Of a stretch of DNA of 64,000 nucleotides, positions 23,130 through 30,679 are shown piece by piece (position 1 is the first letter of the stretch; each line of letters starts with the position of its first letter). The position numbers and the translations under genes were made by a program. Source of the stretch: Nocardiopsis gilva YIM 90087 (GTDB lineage: Bacteria > Actinomycetota > Actinomycetes > Streptosporangiales > Streptosporangiaceae). The DNA is taken from positions 5,572,312 to 5,636,311 of the forward strand of contig NZ_CP022753.1 in the NCBI RefSeq assembly GCF_002263495.1, written 5' to 3'. Under the pieces are notes generated by a model. The model was not told the origin of the DNA. It ran no database searches and saw only the letters and a program-made list of their open reading frames with translations.

Positions 23130-23987
23130 TCAGATGATCGGCGGACGGCCGGTGCGGGTCATCCGCCAGGCGGTGGACCACTTCATCGGCGCGCGCCGCC
23201 CGGCATCCTCGCGCCACCCCTCCATGAAGCCCCGGCACCACGCGCGCAGCGCGGCACCGTTGCGTTCCCGCAGGACGGTGATGCCCACCCAGGTCGCCAG
23301 GTAGATGGCCGCCAGCGTCCAGGGCAGGTTGCGCCGGGCCAGCCAGACCCGGTTGCGGGCGTTGAGGCGGTAGAAGTTCTCGTGCCGGGTCGGCGCCACC
23401 GCCGGGTGGTACATCACGGCCTCGGCGTCGTAGACGATGTGGAAGCCGGCGTCCATGATCCGCCAGGCGAGGTCGGTCTCCTCGTGCGCGTAGAAGAACT
23501 CGCCGGGCAGCCCCCCGCCCTGCTCGAACGCGGTGCGCCGGATCGCGCACGCGCCCCCGAGAAAGGTGGTGACCCGGCTGGAGCGCTGCGAGTCGCCCAC
23601 ACGCAGCCGCGGCACGTGCCGCCGCTGGTCGGGGCCGCCGTCGGGGTCGGCGATACGGAAGGAGATCGCGCCCAGGCCGGGATCGGCGGCGAACGCGTCG
23701 TGCACGTGCCGGGCGAGATCGGGCGAGCGGTACCAGCCGTCGTCGTCGAGGAACAGGATGATGTCGCCGCGGCACTCCTGGACGCCGAGGTTGCGGCCCT
23801 CAGGGATGCCCACGTTCTCCGGAAGCCGCACCTCGGCCACGCCCTTGGGCAGTTCCGGCAGGTCGGCGCCGTTGCCGACGACGATGACGTCGATGTCGAC
23901 GCCCTGCTGCTCGAACACGCTGTTGATCGCGCGGCGCAGTTCGGCCGGACGGTTGCCCATCGTCAGCAGCACACAGGAGATCTTCAT
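23130..23987 (-). CDS. Glycosyltransferase family 2
   Basis: A 285-residue GT-A enzyme. The catalytic fold starts MKISCVLLTMGNRPAELRRA, the UDP/dTDP site is in VIVVGNGADLPELP, and the DXD is FLDDDGW (D81-D83). The acceptor-side motif YAHEETDLAWR is typical of rhamnosyl- and similar wall-sugar transferases. A C-terminal amphipathic segment (about 235-260) may associate with the membrane. ATG 23987 is preferred because GGGGAGG lies about 10 bases upstream. An in-frame start at 24131 would add 48 low-complexity residues. It is on the same strand as the G1P operon but is separated from it by a terminator at 24280. Confidence 0.87.
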   Translation of the reverse strand: MKISCVLLTMGNRPAELRRAINSVFEQQGVDIDVIVVGNGADLPELPKGVAEVRLPENVGIPEGRNLGVQECRGDIILFLDDDGWYRSPDLARHVHDAFAADPGLGAISFRIADPDGGPDQRRHVPRLRVGDSQRSSRVTTFLGGACAIRRTAFEQGGGLPGEFFYAHEETDLAWRIMDAGFHIVYDAEAVMYHPAVAPTRHENFYRLNARNRVWLARRNLPWTLAAIYLATWVGITVLRERNGAALRAWCRGFMEGWREDAGRRAPMKWSTAWRMTRTGRPPII

Positions 23988-24233
23988 CTTCTGTATACCT
24001 CCCCGACCAGCACCGTCCAGGCTGCCGTCAACTGTACGGGAGGCGACGCCTTCGGCCGGCGTCAGGTCGGAGGGCTCCCGCCCGGGGGCGGAGCCCGACG
24101 CGGGGGCCTTGGAGGAAGCGGGACTACTCATGAGAACCGTTCGTGAACGTCAGGAGACACAGGTCTGAAGCGTTGACCATCGCATGGTGAGGCTAACCGA
24201 GAGATAAAAGCGATGCTCACAGCTCGTGTGCAG

Positions 24234-24239
24234 ATTATA
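24234..24239 (-). promoter_or_regulatory. Candidate -10 box for the GT2 gene
   Basis: The minus strand reads TATAAT, a perfect consensus hexamer in an otherwise GC-rich region, about 100 bp before ATG 24131 and 245 bp before ATG 23987. No good -35 hexamer is found at 16-18 bp, so the call is tentative. Confidence 0.4.
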
Positions 24240-24279
24240 CGGAGCGTGACCATGGATGATCTCGGATTTCGGGAAAGAC

Positions 24280-24305
24280 GCCGGTCCCGCCATGGCGGGA
24301 CCGGC
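24280..24305 (-). terminator. GC hairpin ending the G1P/CDP-alcohol operon
   Basis: Twelve-base arms (24280-24291 and 24294-24305) with a 2-base centre, 7 bp past the stop codon of the last operon gene. Confidence 0.82.
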
Positions 24306-24312
24306 GCCGGTG

Positions 24313-25083
24313 TCAGGAGAGGCGGCGCGAGGCCAACACACTGACCAGGTGCAGCACGGTCTGCAGCGCGGCCACGGCGACACAGGCGACCACGAGCACC
24401 TGCGTGGCCAGCAGGTCGCCGCGGACCGCGTCGACGATCGCGACGACGACCACCAGCAGCGACAGCTCCACCGCCTGGATGACGCGGTGGAAGCGCAGCG
24501 CCGCGGCGGCCTTGCGGGCCAGGCTCAGCCCGGCCGAGCGCGGCGCCAGGGCCGAGTCCGGGATCTTCTCCGGCAGTCCGGCCTTGGCGCGGGCCACGAC
24601 GACGTTGTCGGTCTCGACCTTGATGAGCGCGGCGCCCAGCGCCGCGGCCATCCCGGCGACCACCCACCCGCCGGCCCCGAACTCGCCCTGGGCGCGGATG
24701 CCCAGGCCGATCAGCAGCGCGATCTCGGACAGGTAGTGCCCGATGCGGTCGAGGTAGATCCCGGCGACACTGGTGCGCCCGGTGTAGCGGGCGACCTCGC
24801 CGTCGGAGCAGTCGAGGAGCAGGTAGACCTGGATGAGCACGGCGGCGGCCAGCGCCGACCACAGCCCGCCGAAGGCGAGCGTGACCCCGGCCAGCACGCC
24901 GCACGCCATCATCAGGTAGGTGATGGGGTTGGGTGGGACGCCCAGCCGGACGAACACCGTGCTCACGTACGGCGAGATGTCCCGCATGTAGAGGCGGCCC
25001 GCCCAGTGCTCCTCGTTGACGCGCTCCTTGATGCCCTCGGGCTGTCCTCCCGCGCGGACCTCAGCGACCGAGGGTTTCGACAT
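24313..25083 (-). CDS. CDP-alcohol phosphatidyltransferase family protein with an altered motif
   Basis: A 256-residue membrane enzyme with about six helices. The family motif D-x2-D-G-x2-A-R-x8-G-x3-D-x3-D is present as D91, D94, G95, A98, R99, G108 and D112, but the final Asp is His116. Family members join a CDP-activated group to an alcohol with release of CMP, using two metal ions held by the Asp residues. The fourth Asp is normally the likely general base, so His116 may change the chemistry or the acceptor. It is the last gene of a five-gene operon and overlaps the glycerol-1-phosphate dehydrogenase gene by 23 bp. The substrate is probably supplied by that dehydrogenase and the cytidylyltransferase. 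The start at ATG 25083 gives MSKPSVAEVR. Confidence 0.85.
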   Translation of the reverse strand: MSKPSVAEVRAGGQPEGIKERVNEEHWAGRLYMRDISPYVSTVFVRLGVPPNPITYLMMACGVLAGVTLAFGGLWSALAAAVLIQVYLLLDCSDGEVARYTGRTSVAGIYLDRIGHYLSEIALLIGLGIRAQGEFGAGGWVVAGMAAALGAALIKVETDNVVVARAKAGLPEKIPDSALAPRSAGLSLARKAAAALRFHRVIQAVELSLLVVVVAIVDAVRGDLLATQVLVVACVAVAALQTVLHLVSVLASRRLS

Positions 25084-26128
25084 ACTCACCGACGCTCCGT
25101 CGAATCTCGTCATCCGCCAGGGCCAGATGCTCCAGGATGGTGTAGCGGCCCGGCCGGGTCGAGGGGGCGTAGGCCACCGCGCGCGCGAAGGCCTCCTCGT
25201 CCAAGCCGACATCGCCCGGGAGGATGGGCAGCTCGTGCCGGAGCAGGCAGGCGCGGATGTCGCGCATCCGCTGCTCGCCCTCGCCCAGGTACTTCTGCCG
25301 CAGGAAGTAGGTGAACAGAGCGCCGATCCCGGCCAGCTCACCGTGGTTGCTGGTGCCCGGGAACAGCTGGTCGATGGCGTGCAGCACCTCGTGGCAGCCG
25401 CCGCTGGCCGGGCGGCTCGACCCGGCGACCGACATGGCCATGCCGCTGAGCACCAGCGCCTCGGCCAGGACGGTGAGGAACTCCTGGGACTCCACCGAGT
25501 CCGTCCGGTGCAGCAGGGCTTCGGCGGCCATCCGGGCGAAGGTGACGGCCATGCCGTCCACGGGTTCGCCCTGCTCACGCCCGGCCAGCTCCCAGTCGGC
25601 GATGGCCGAGAAGTTGCTGATGGCGTCGCCGATGCCCGACCGCACGAGGCGCTGCGGGGCGGCGCGGACGTAGTCCACGTCGATGACCACGGCGATGGGC
25701 ATGCTGACGCCGTAGGAGCCCTTGCCGCTTTCGTGTTCCAGCGAGGCGGTGGGGGAGGCGATGCCGTCGTGGGCCAGATTGGTGGCCACGGCGACCATGG
25801 GGATGCCCGCCATGGACGCGGCGAACTTGGTGACGTCGATGGTCTTGCCGCCGCCGATGCCGGCCACGGCCTCGTAGTGGCCGGACCGCAGCTTCTTGCC
25901 GAGCTCGGTGGCGACGTCGATGCTGCCGTTCTCGACCCGGAAGACCTCGCAGTTGGGGAGGTCGAGGTCGGCCGCGATCTGGGCGCCCTGTCCGGGGCCG
26001 ACCGCGACCGCGACGCGTCCCTCAGTGGCGATCCGGCGGTCGGCGAGGACCGCTCCGAGGGAGGAGATGGCCCCCCGTCGGACGTCGATCGTCAGGGGGG
26101 AAGGGAGCATCCGGGCTAGTAGCGGCAT
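25061..26128 (-). CDS. sn-Glycerol-1-phosphate dehydrogenase family (iron/zinc alcohol dehydrogenase fold)
   Basis: A 355-residue NAD(P)-dependent dehydrogenase of the G1PDH/AraM/EgsA branch. The nucleotide site is AGIGGGKTIDVTKFAA (about 89-104), followed by ATNLAHDGIASPTAS. The expected metal ligands are Asp168 (GIGDAISN), His246 (GCHEVLHAID) and His262 (TSNHGELAG). The family reduces dihydroxyacetone phosphate to sn-glycerol-1-phosphate, the isomer used in archaeal lipids; bacterial members are rare and mostly uncharacterised. The gene overlaps the cytidylyltransferase gene by 13 bp upstream and the CDP-alcohol transferase gene by 23 bp downstream, so the three products probably act in sequence. 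A related 3-phosphopolyol substrate cannot be excluded. Confidence 0.87.
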   Translation of the reverse strand: MPLLARMLPSPLTIDVRRGAISSLGAVLADRRIATEGRVAVAVGPGQGAQIAADLDLPNCEVFRVENGSIDVATELGKKLRSGHYEAVAGIGGGKTIDVTKFAASMAGIPMVAVATNLAHDGIASPTASLEHESGKGSYGVSMPIAVVIDVDYVRAAPQRLVRSGIGDAISNFSAIADWELAGREQGEPVDGMAVTFARMAAEALLHRTDSVESQEFLTVLAEALVLSGMAMSVAGSSRPASGGCHEVLHAIDQLFPGTSNHGELAGIGALFTYFLRQKYLGEGEQRMRDIRACLLRHELPILPGDVGLDEEAFARAVAYAPSTRPGRYTILEHLALADDEIRRSVGEYVETLGR

Positions 26129-26850
26129 GCGATCTCCCGGGCGCGGTTCAGGTCGTCGTGGTCGTCCACCTCGACCCAGTCCACCTTGCCGATCGGAGCG
26201 ATGGCGACCTTCTCGCCGCGGTTCACCAGCTCCTGGTAGCCGTCCTCGTAGTACAGCTGCGGGTCGCGCCCCCAGGTGGCCTTCAGGGCGTCGGCCAGGC
26301 GGTCGCCCAGCGAGCCCTCGATGAGGGTGGCGCCGATGTACTCGCCCGCGGCGGTGGCGGGGTCCATGAGCTTGGTGATGCCCTGCAGGTGCCCGGCGGA
26401 GTCCAGGGTTACCTTCATCTCCTCGTCGGCGAGAGTTTTGACGTTGTCCACCGCCAGGAGGAGCTCCGGCCCCCGGGCGGCGAGTAGCGTCTCCTCAACG
26501 CTCACCGGGTGCACGGTGTCGCCGTTGACGAGGAGGACGCCTTCGGAGAAGTACTCGCGCGCGGTCCACAGGGAGTAGGCGTTGTTCCACTCCTCGGCCT
26601 TGTCGTTGTAGCAGAGCGTCAGCTTGACGCCGTGGCGGCGCTCCAGCGCCTCCTTGCGCTCCTCGACCGCCTCGGCGCGGTAGCCGACGACGACGACAAC
26701 GTCGGTCAGCCCGGCCGCGGCGAGGTTGCGCAGAGAGATGTCCATGATGGTGGTGTCGTCACCATCGACCGGCACGAGCGCCTTGGGCAGCGTGTCGGTG
26801 TATGGGCGCAGACGGCGGCCCGCTCCTGCGGCCAGAACCATACCGAGCAT
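26116..26850 (-). CDS. LicC-like sugar/polyol phosphate nucleotidyltransferase
   Basis: A 244-residue nucleotidyltransferase with the GT-A-like fold. The signature MVLAAGAGRRLRPYTDTLPKALVPVDG (Lys23 for substrate phosphate) opens the protein. VVVGYRAEAVEE, YNDKAEEWNNAYSLW (the LicC-type choline-phosphate cytidylyltransferase loop), LLVNGDTVHP and VDWVEVDDHDDLNRAREI follow. It should couple CTP (or another NTP) to a phospho-alcohol such as G1P. The choice of CTP is inferred from LicC similarity and from the CDP-alcohol transferase in the same operon. AAGGAGG lies 11 bases before ATG 26850, so the start is well supported. The gene begins 16 bp after the DUF5941-like gene. Confidence 0.87.
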   Translation of the reverse strand: MLGMVLAAGAGRRLRPYTDTLPKALVPVDGDDTTIMDISLRNLAAAGLTDVVVVVGYRAEAVEERKEALERRHGVKLTLCYNDKAEEWNNAYSLWTAREYFSEGVLLVNGDTVHPVSVEETLLAARGPELLLAVDNVKTLADEEMKVTLDSAGHLQGITKLMDPATAAGEYIGATLIEGSLGDRLADALKATWGRDPQLYYEDGYQELVNRGEKVAIAPIGKVDWVEVDDHDDLNRAREIACRY

Positions 26851-26866
26851 GTACGCGCCTTCCTCC

Positions 26867-27514
26867 TTAACCGGTGGAGGCGTCCATGCCTCCACGTTCG
26901 TTTCGCGGAACATCCGCCAGGGTCGTGACGGGGGTTGCGAGCCAGCTCCTCGTGGCCTCTCCGACGAGCAGCACCACCAGGTAGCCCGCGAGCACGCCGT
27001 AGGCGAACGGCAGCCAGCCGAGCACACCGCCGCAGGCGATGAACAGCATCCGGCCGTCCCAGCCCAGCATCGCTCTGGTGGCCCAGGCGGGTGGGCGTAC
27101 GCCGCAGCCGGGCCGGCGCACGGCGTCGCGATGGTGCAGTACGACCGCAGTCAAGAGTACGAACACCAGTGGACCCGGCACACCGGATCCGTAGCCGAGC
27201 GCGAGTAGGTAAAGGTACTCGGTTCCGCGCAGGACCGGCGGGACCATCCAATCAAATCGCCCATCGTGTGGATGCCCCGACGCCACTCCCGCGAGCAGGA
27301 GGGCGGCGGCCGGTGCGAACAGGGTAATGCCTGACAAGCGTCCAAGACCGGCGAGCAGCAGCACTCCCACCACCAGCGCACCGGCCAGAGCCGGGAGCAG
27401 CGGGGGGAGCGCTCCGGCGCCGAACCGGCCGAACGCGACGCTAAGGTGACCATCGTCACGAAGAACTCGCAGGTCAACCGCGCTATACCAGCGCGGCCGC
27501 AGTGACGCGACCAT
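26867..27514 (-). CDS. Membrane protein, DUF5941-like
   Basis: A 215-residue protein with about five hydrophobic segments (near 33-50, 55-80, 95-115, 150-168 and 170-190). The stretch DGRFDWMVPPVLRGTEYLYLLALGYGSGVPGP and HHRDAVRRPGCGVRPPAWATRAMLGWDGRML are what I remember of actinomycete DUF5941 proteins; this match is from memory. In relatives this domain is usually the end of a much longer protein. Here it is a separate gene, 14 bp after the stop of 27529-28395, so that longer protein may have split into two. It has no catalytic motif. The start is ATG 27514 with GGAG upstream. Confidence 0.65.
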   Translation of the reverse strand: MVASLRPRWYSAVDLRVLRDDGHLSVAFGRFGAGALPPLLPALAGALVVGVLLLAGLGRLSGITLFAPAAALLLAGVASGHPHDGRFDWMVPPVLRGTEYLYLLALGYGSGVPGPLVFVLLTAVVLHHRDAVRRPGCGVRPPAWATRAMLGWDGRMLFIACGGVLGWLPFAYGVLAGYLVVLLVGEATRSWLATPVTTLADVPRNERGGMDASTG

Positions 27515-27528
27515 GTTCTCCGATCACC

Positions 27529-28395
27529 CTATCCCGCCTCGGCGTGGACCGGCTGGTCCACGACCTCGGCCGCGACCGCCACACCGCAACCGACGATCAG
27601 TGCGATGAACGTCACCCGAGGGTCCCAAATCGTTATCGTCAGTGCCACCGTCGCGAACCGGGCGGCCTGGGGAAAGGCCAGGAGGCGACGCGCCGCGGTG
27701 GGTGGCGGAGTACCGGCGCTCACCGCCGCTGGGGCGTCGGGTCGCGGCGGACGCTCCCGCCGGTCGTCCCGGTCTGCCCCGCTGCCGCCCTCGCCGTCAG
27801 CGGTGGCGCTCGTGGCGGTGCCGAACAGCTCCGCGGTGAGCGTCGGGTCGCTGGGCGAGCGGTCGGCGGTGGTGCCGCTGGGATCGACGGCGTCGATGAG
27901 CGACACGCTGACGCAGCCGCCGCCGCGCGGCTGAGCGGGCACGACCACCCCCTGGGGCGGCCCGCTCAGGTCGGGGCGGGCGCGGTGCGCGGCCACCACC
28001 GAGTCGCGCAGTGCCACCGCGATGAGCGTGCCGGCGGCCCACCCCCAGGCGTCGGGGACGCCCGACAGCGTCCCCGCGATGGCCAGCCCCAGGTAGACGA
28101 TGTACTCGCGCAGCCGCGACAGCATGGCCGTCAGCCATGCCTCCAGCGCGTCACGCCGCTCCCCCACCAGCTCCCCGGCGACGGCATCGGTGCACAGGGC
28201 GGCGGCGAGGAACAGGGAGCCGATGAGGGCGCCCCGCGGGCCCGGCTCGGTGAACCAGACGGCGGCCGGCACGGTGAGGACCAGGCCGATTCTGCCCAGC
28301 CCGGAGGGAGTGAGGTGGGCGCGTCGCGCCCAGCGCGCGCCGGGACGCGACAACGGGCCGAGCCAGTGGTCGGTCAGTGCGGCGGCTTTGGCCAT
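27529..28395 (-). CDS. Membrane protein at the head of the G1P operon, unknown function
   Basis: A 288-residue protein. Residues about 28-130 hold three or four hydrophobic helices (IGLVLTVPAAVWFTEPGPRG, YIVYLGLAIAGTLSGV). A long hydrophilic acidic/Pro linker (155-235) follows, and then a last helix (about 250-280). The N-terminal half loosely resembles CDP-alcohol transferase topology (TPSGLGRIGLVLTV...GALIG) but has no D-G-A-R motif, so it would not be catalytic. It precedes a DUF5941-like gene by 14 bp and may be the detached front half of one ancestral protein. ATG 28395 is well placed behind GGGGAGGGG. It is likely the first gene of a five-gene operon down to 24313. Confidence 0.6.
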   Translation of the reverse strand: MAKAAALTDHWLGPLSRPGARWARRAHLTPSGLGRIGLVLTVPAAVWFTEPGPRGALIGSLFLAAALCTDAVAGELVGERRDALEAWLTAMLSRLREYIVYLGLAIAGTLSGVPDAWGWAAGTLIAVALRDSVVAAHRARPDLSGPPQGVVVPAQPRGGGCVSVSLIDAVDPSGTTADRSPSDPTLTAELFGTATSATADGEGGSGADRDDRRERPPRPDAPAAVSAGTPPPTAARRLLAFPQAARFATVALTITIWDPRVTFIALIVGCGVAVAAEVVDQPVHAEAG

Positions 28396-28541
28396 GGTCG
28401 TGCCCCTCCCCGAGCGGCCCTGCGCAGAACCGTGACCCAGGATGCCGCGCCAGGCAATCATCGCCACGCGGAATTCCCGGAGAAAAGAGGGAAAACCGGT
28501 CCCGCACGTCCAGCCGGGGCGCGCGGAGGAGGGCGCCGGAA

Positions 28542-29357
28542 TCAGGCCGCCTGGCCGCCGCCTTCGGACTTCTTCTTGTCCTCGGCGGCCTTCTTCTTGG
28601 CGTCGAGCTCGGCCTGGGTGTCGGCGTTGTAGGCGTCCAGCGCGCTCTTGATGTCGGAGTCGAGCGCGACCGACCCGTCCTTGATGTAGAGGCCGCGGTT
28701 GCAGAACCGCTTGAGGTCGGCCTCGCTGTGCGAGACCAGCACCATGGTGCGGTGGTTCTCCAGCATCTCCTCGATCTTGGCGTAGCACTTGCGCTTGAAC
28801 GCCTTGTCGCCGACGGCCAGCACCTCGTCGACGAGCATGACCGGGTGCTCCAGCTGGGAGATGAGCGCGAAGCCGAGGCGCACCTTCATCCCGCTGGAGT
28901 AGTGGCGCACCGGCATGTCGATGTAGCCCTCGCGGATCTCGGCGAAGTCGACGATCTCGTCGAACTTCTCCTCGATCGTCTTGGGGTCCATGCCGTGCAG
29001 CGAGCCCACGAGGTGGACGTTCTCCCGGCCGGTGAGCTGGTCGGAGAAGCCCGCGCGCAGCTCCAGCAGCGGGGCGACCTTGCCGCGCACGGCGACCCTG
29101 CCCTCGTCGGGGATGAGGACGCCCGCGATCAGCTTGAGCAGCGTGGACTTGCCCGTGCCGTTCTTGCCGACGATCCCCACGCAGTCGCCGCGGTCGATCT
29201 CGAAGGAGACGTCGCGCAGCGGCCAGAAGTCCGCTCCGGCCGCGTTGGGGTCGCGCTTCTTGCCGTGGATGAACATCTCGCGCAGGCTGCGCTTGCGCCG
29301 ACGGTTCACCGCGAACTTGACGCCGAGCCCCTTCGCCTCGATGACCGGCTGCGCCAT
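28542..29357 (-). CDS. tagH: ABC transporter ATP-binding protein, teichoic-acid/polysaccharide exporter (TagH/Wzt type)
   Basis: A 271-residue ATPase. Walker A is GIVGKNGTGKSTLL, the Q-loop region is PLLELRAGFSDQLTGREN (the form special to polysaccharide exporters), the ABC signature is VRHYSSGMKVRLGFAL, and Walker B is PVMLVDEVLAVGD with LVSHSEADL as the H-loop. It lacks the long C-terminal carbohydrate-binding domain of Wzt proteins and has only a Lys/Glu tail, as in TagH-like short forms. With its partner permease (1-bp stop/start overlap) it exports a lipid-linked polymer made by the cytoplasmic glycosyltransferases. The gene symbol is by similarity. Confidence 0.92.
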   Translation of the reverse strand: MAQPVIEAKGLGVKFAVNRRRKRSLREMFIHGKKRDPNAAGADFWPLRDVSFEIDRGDCVGIVGKNGTGKSTLLKLIAGVLIPDEGRVAVRGKVAPLLELRAGFSDQLTGRENVHLVGSLHGMDPKTIEEKFDEIVDFAEIREGYIDMPVRHYSSGMKVRLGFALISQLEHPVMLVDEVLAVGDKAFKRKCYAKIEEMLENHRTMVLVSHSEADLKRFCNRGLYIKDGSVALDSDIKSALDAYNADTQAELDAKKKAAEDKKKSEGGGQAA

Positions 29358-30211
29358 CACAACTCCTTCAGGACGGACATTTCCAGACGCCGGAACGTCG
29401 AGTACCCGATGATGAACATGATGACCGCGCCACCGATGGCACCCCCCAGGGCGATCGACGACGGGGTACCGACCGGGAACCAGACGGACTGGTGCATCTG
29501 GAAGATCCCGACGAGCGGATTGAGCTGGTACACAACCTTGAACCACCCTGGCGCGGCCCCGCTGTCGAGCACCAGGCTGGCCGGATACACGACGGCGGAC
29601 GCGTAGAACAGCACCCGGTTCAGGATACGCACGATCCGCTCGATGTCGCGCAGCAGCACGTTGACGGAGGACAGCAGCAGCGTCACGCCCAGCGTGAACA
29701 GGAACTGCACGGTCAGCGCCAGCGGCAGCCAGACCAGCAGGCCAATCCCCCAGGTGCGCCCGCCCAGGACGAACACGAAGAGCAGCAGGACCGGCCAGGT
29801 GAACAGGTACTCCACGAACTTCGTGGTGACCACCGCGAGCGGGAAGATCTCCCGCGGCACCTTCATCGTCGTGATGAGCTTGGAGTGGCTGATGAGCGCC
29901 CGCGGCGCCTCACCCAGCGACGCGCTGAAGGACAGCCAGGGGAGCAGCCCGCAGATCAGGAACAGCATGTAGCCGCCGGGCGCGTCCGGCCCGCCGGGCG
30001 TACCGCGGTCGGCGTTGAGCAGCACACCGAAGACGAGGAAGTAGACCCCCGACATCGCCAGCGGTTCCAGCATCGACCAGGCGTAGCCCAGGACCGACTG
30101 CTGGTACTTGACCTTCAGGTTGCGTCTCACCAGGAGGCCTACGACCTGCCGGTTCTGCCAGACGGCCAGCGCCCTCGACGCCACCGCCACCTCCTCGGGG
30201 ATACTCAACAC
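29357..30211 (-). CDS. tagG: ABC-2 type permease of a teichoic-acid/polysaccharide exporter (TagG/Wzm type)
   Basis: A 284-residue membrane protein with six helices and the ABC-2 family layout. LLVRRNLKVKYQQSVLGYAWSMLEPL is the conserved cytoplasmic entry helix and coupling segment. Later come MKVPREIFPLAVVTTKFVEYLF and FYASAVVYPASLVLDS. It forms the export channel with the ATPase encoded just downstream (stop and start overlap by 1 base). I take GTG 30211 (VLSIPEEVAVASRALAVWQ). The start is soft because the frame stays open upstream and no strong ribosome-binding site is seen. It is divergent from the IspD/TarI gene. Confidence 0.9.
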   Translation of the reverse strand: MLSIPEEVAVASRALAVWQNRQVVGLLVRRNLKVKYQQSVLGYAWSMLEPLAMSGVYFLVFGVLLNADRGTPGGPDAPGGYMLFLICGLLPWLSFSASLGEAPRALISHSKLITTMKVPREIFPLAVVTTKFVEYLFTWPVLLLFVFVLGGRTWGIGLLVWLPLALTVQFLFTLGVTLLLSSVNVLLRDIERIVRILNRVLFYASAVVYPASLVLDSGAAPGWFKVVYQLNPLVGIFQMHQSVWFPVGTPSSIALGGAIGGAVIMFIIGYSTFRRLEMSVLKEL

Positions 30212-30679
30212 AGACTCGGAAACTATGAAACATGGAACACAGGACCACGGTGTGCACGCGCCGACGGCCTGCCGACGGCGGCGCCACTCACAACGGGGAC
30301 GGACACCGGCGCGATCCGGGCCGGGCCTGCCTGTGGGGGACCGCGGACCCACCGCAACGATCAACGCCGCGGTCCCGCGGGGCATGGGGCCAGGGGCTCT
30401 GGTCGACCACAGCCCTCGAGGCGCGCCCCCGGTCTCGGCGCCCTGATCCTGTCACAACCGAGGACAACCGGGAACCCATTCAGGCGTCCTCAGCGTACCC
30501 GCGCTACCGGAAGGATGGTTCAACCAGGGCGTATTGTCACGCGCTGTCCGGCCATCGTTGGCGGATCGAGAGCCGGAGGGAGCCGACGCGATTCCGCTAA
30601 CCTCGGCAGACGAGCCCCCGTGCCGCCACCCCCGGCCCGCCGGGTGCTTCCCCGCAGACAGGTGACGAGAGGTCGAGCG
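30212..30679. other. Divergent intergenic region, 468 bp
   Basis: This gap lies between the exporter operon (start 30211, minus) and the TarI/GDPD gene pair (start 30680, plus), so both promoters should be here. It is GC-rich with no clear -35/-10 pair; small dyads occur but none is strong. Open frames that cross it are low-complexity and have no family match. Control signals here may set the balance between export and precursor supply. Confidence 0.45.

Larger units (their letters stand above)
23988..24312. other. Intergenic region, 325 bp: leader or promoter of the GT2 gene and operon end
   Basis: The left part (to 24131) is open in the GT2 frame and could be a low-complexity N-terminal extension. 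The right part is AT-rich and carries a minus-strand TATAAT (24234-24239). The far right is the terminator at 24280-24305 of the operon that ends at 24313. No separate gene is visible. Confidence 0.5.

Noticed and set aside
23988..24131. N-terminal 48-residue extension of the GT2 protein
   Set aside because: Low-complexity Ser/Pro/Gly text; a good ribosome-binding site (GGGGAGG) supports the later ATG at 23987.
24255..24275. TGATCTCGGATTTCGGG near 24258 as a fifth palindrome copy
   Set aside because: Only about nine bases match the core and there is no opposite arm.
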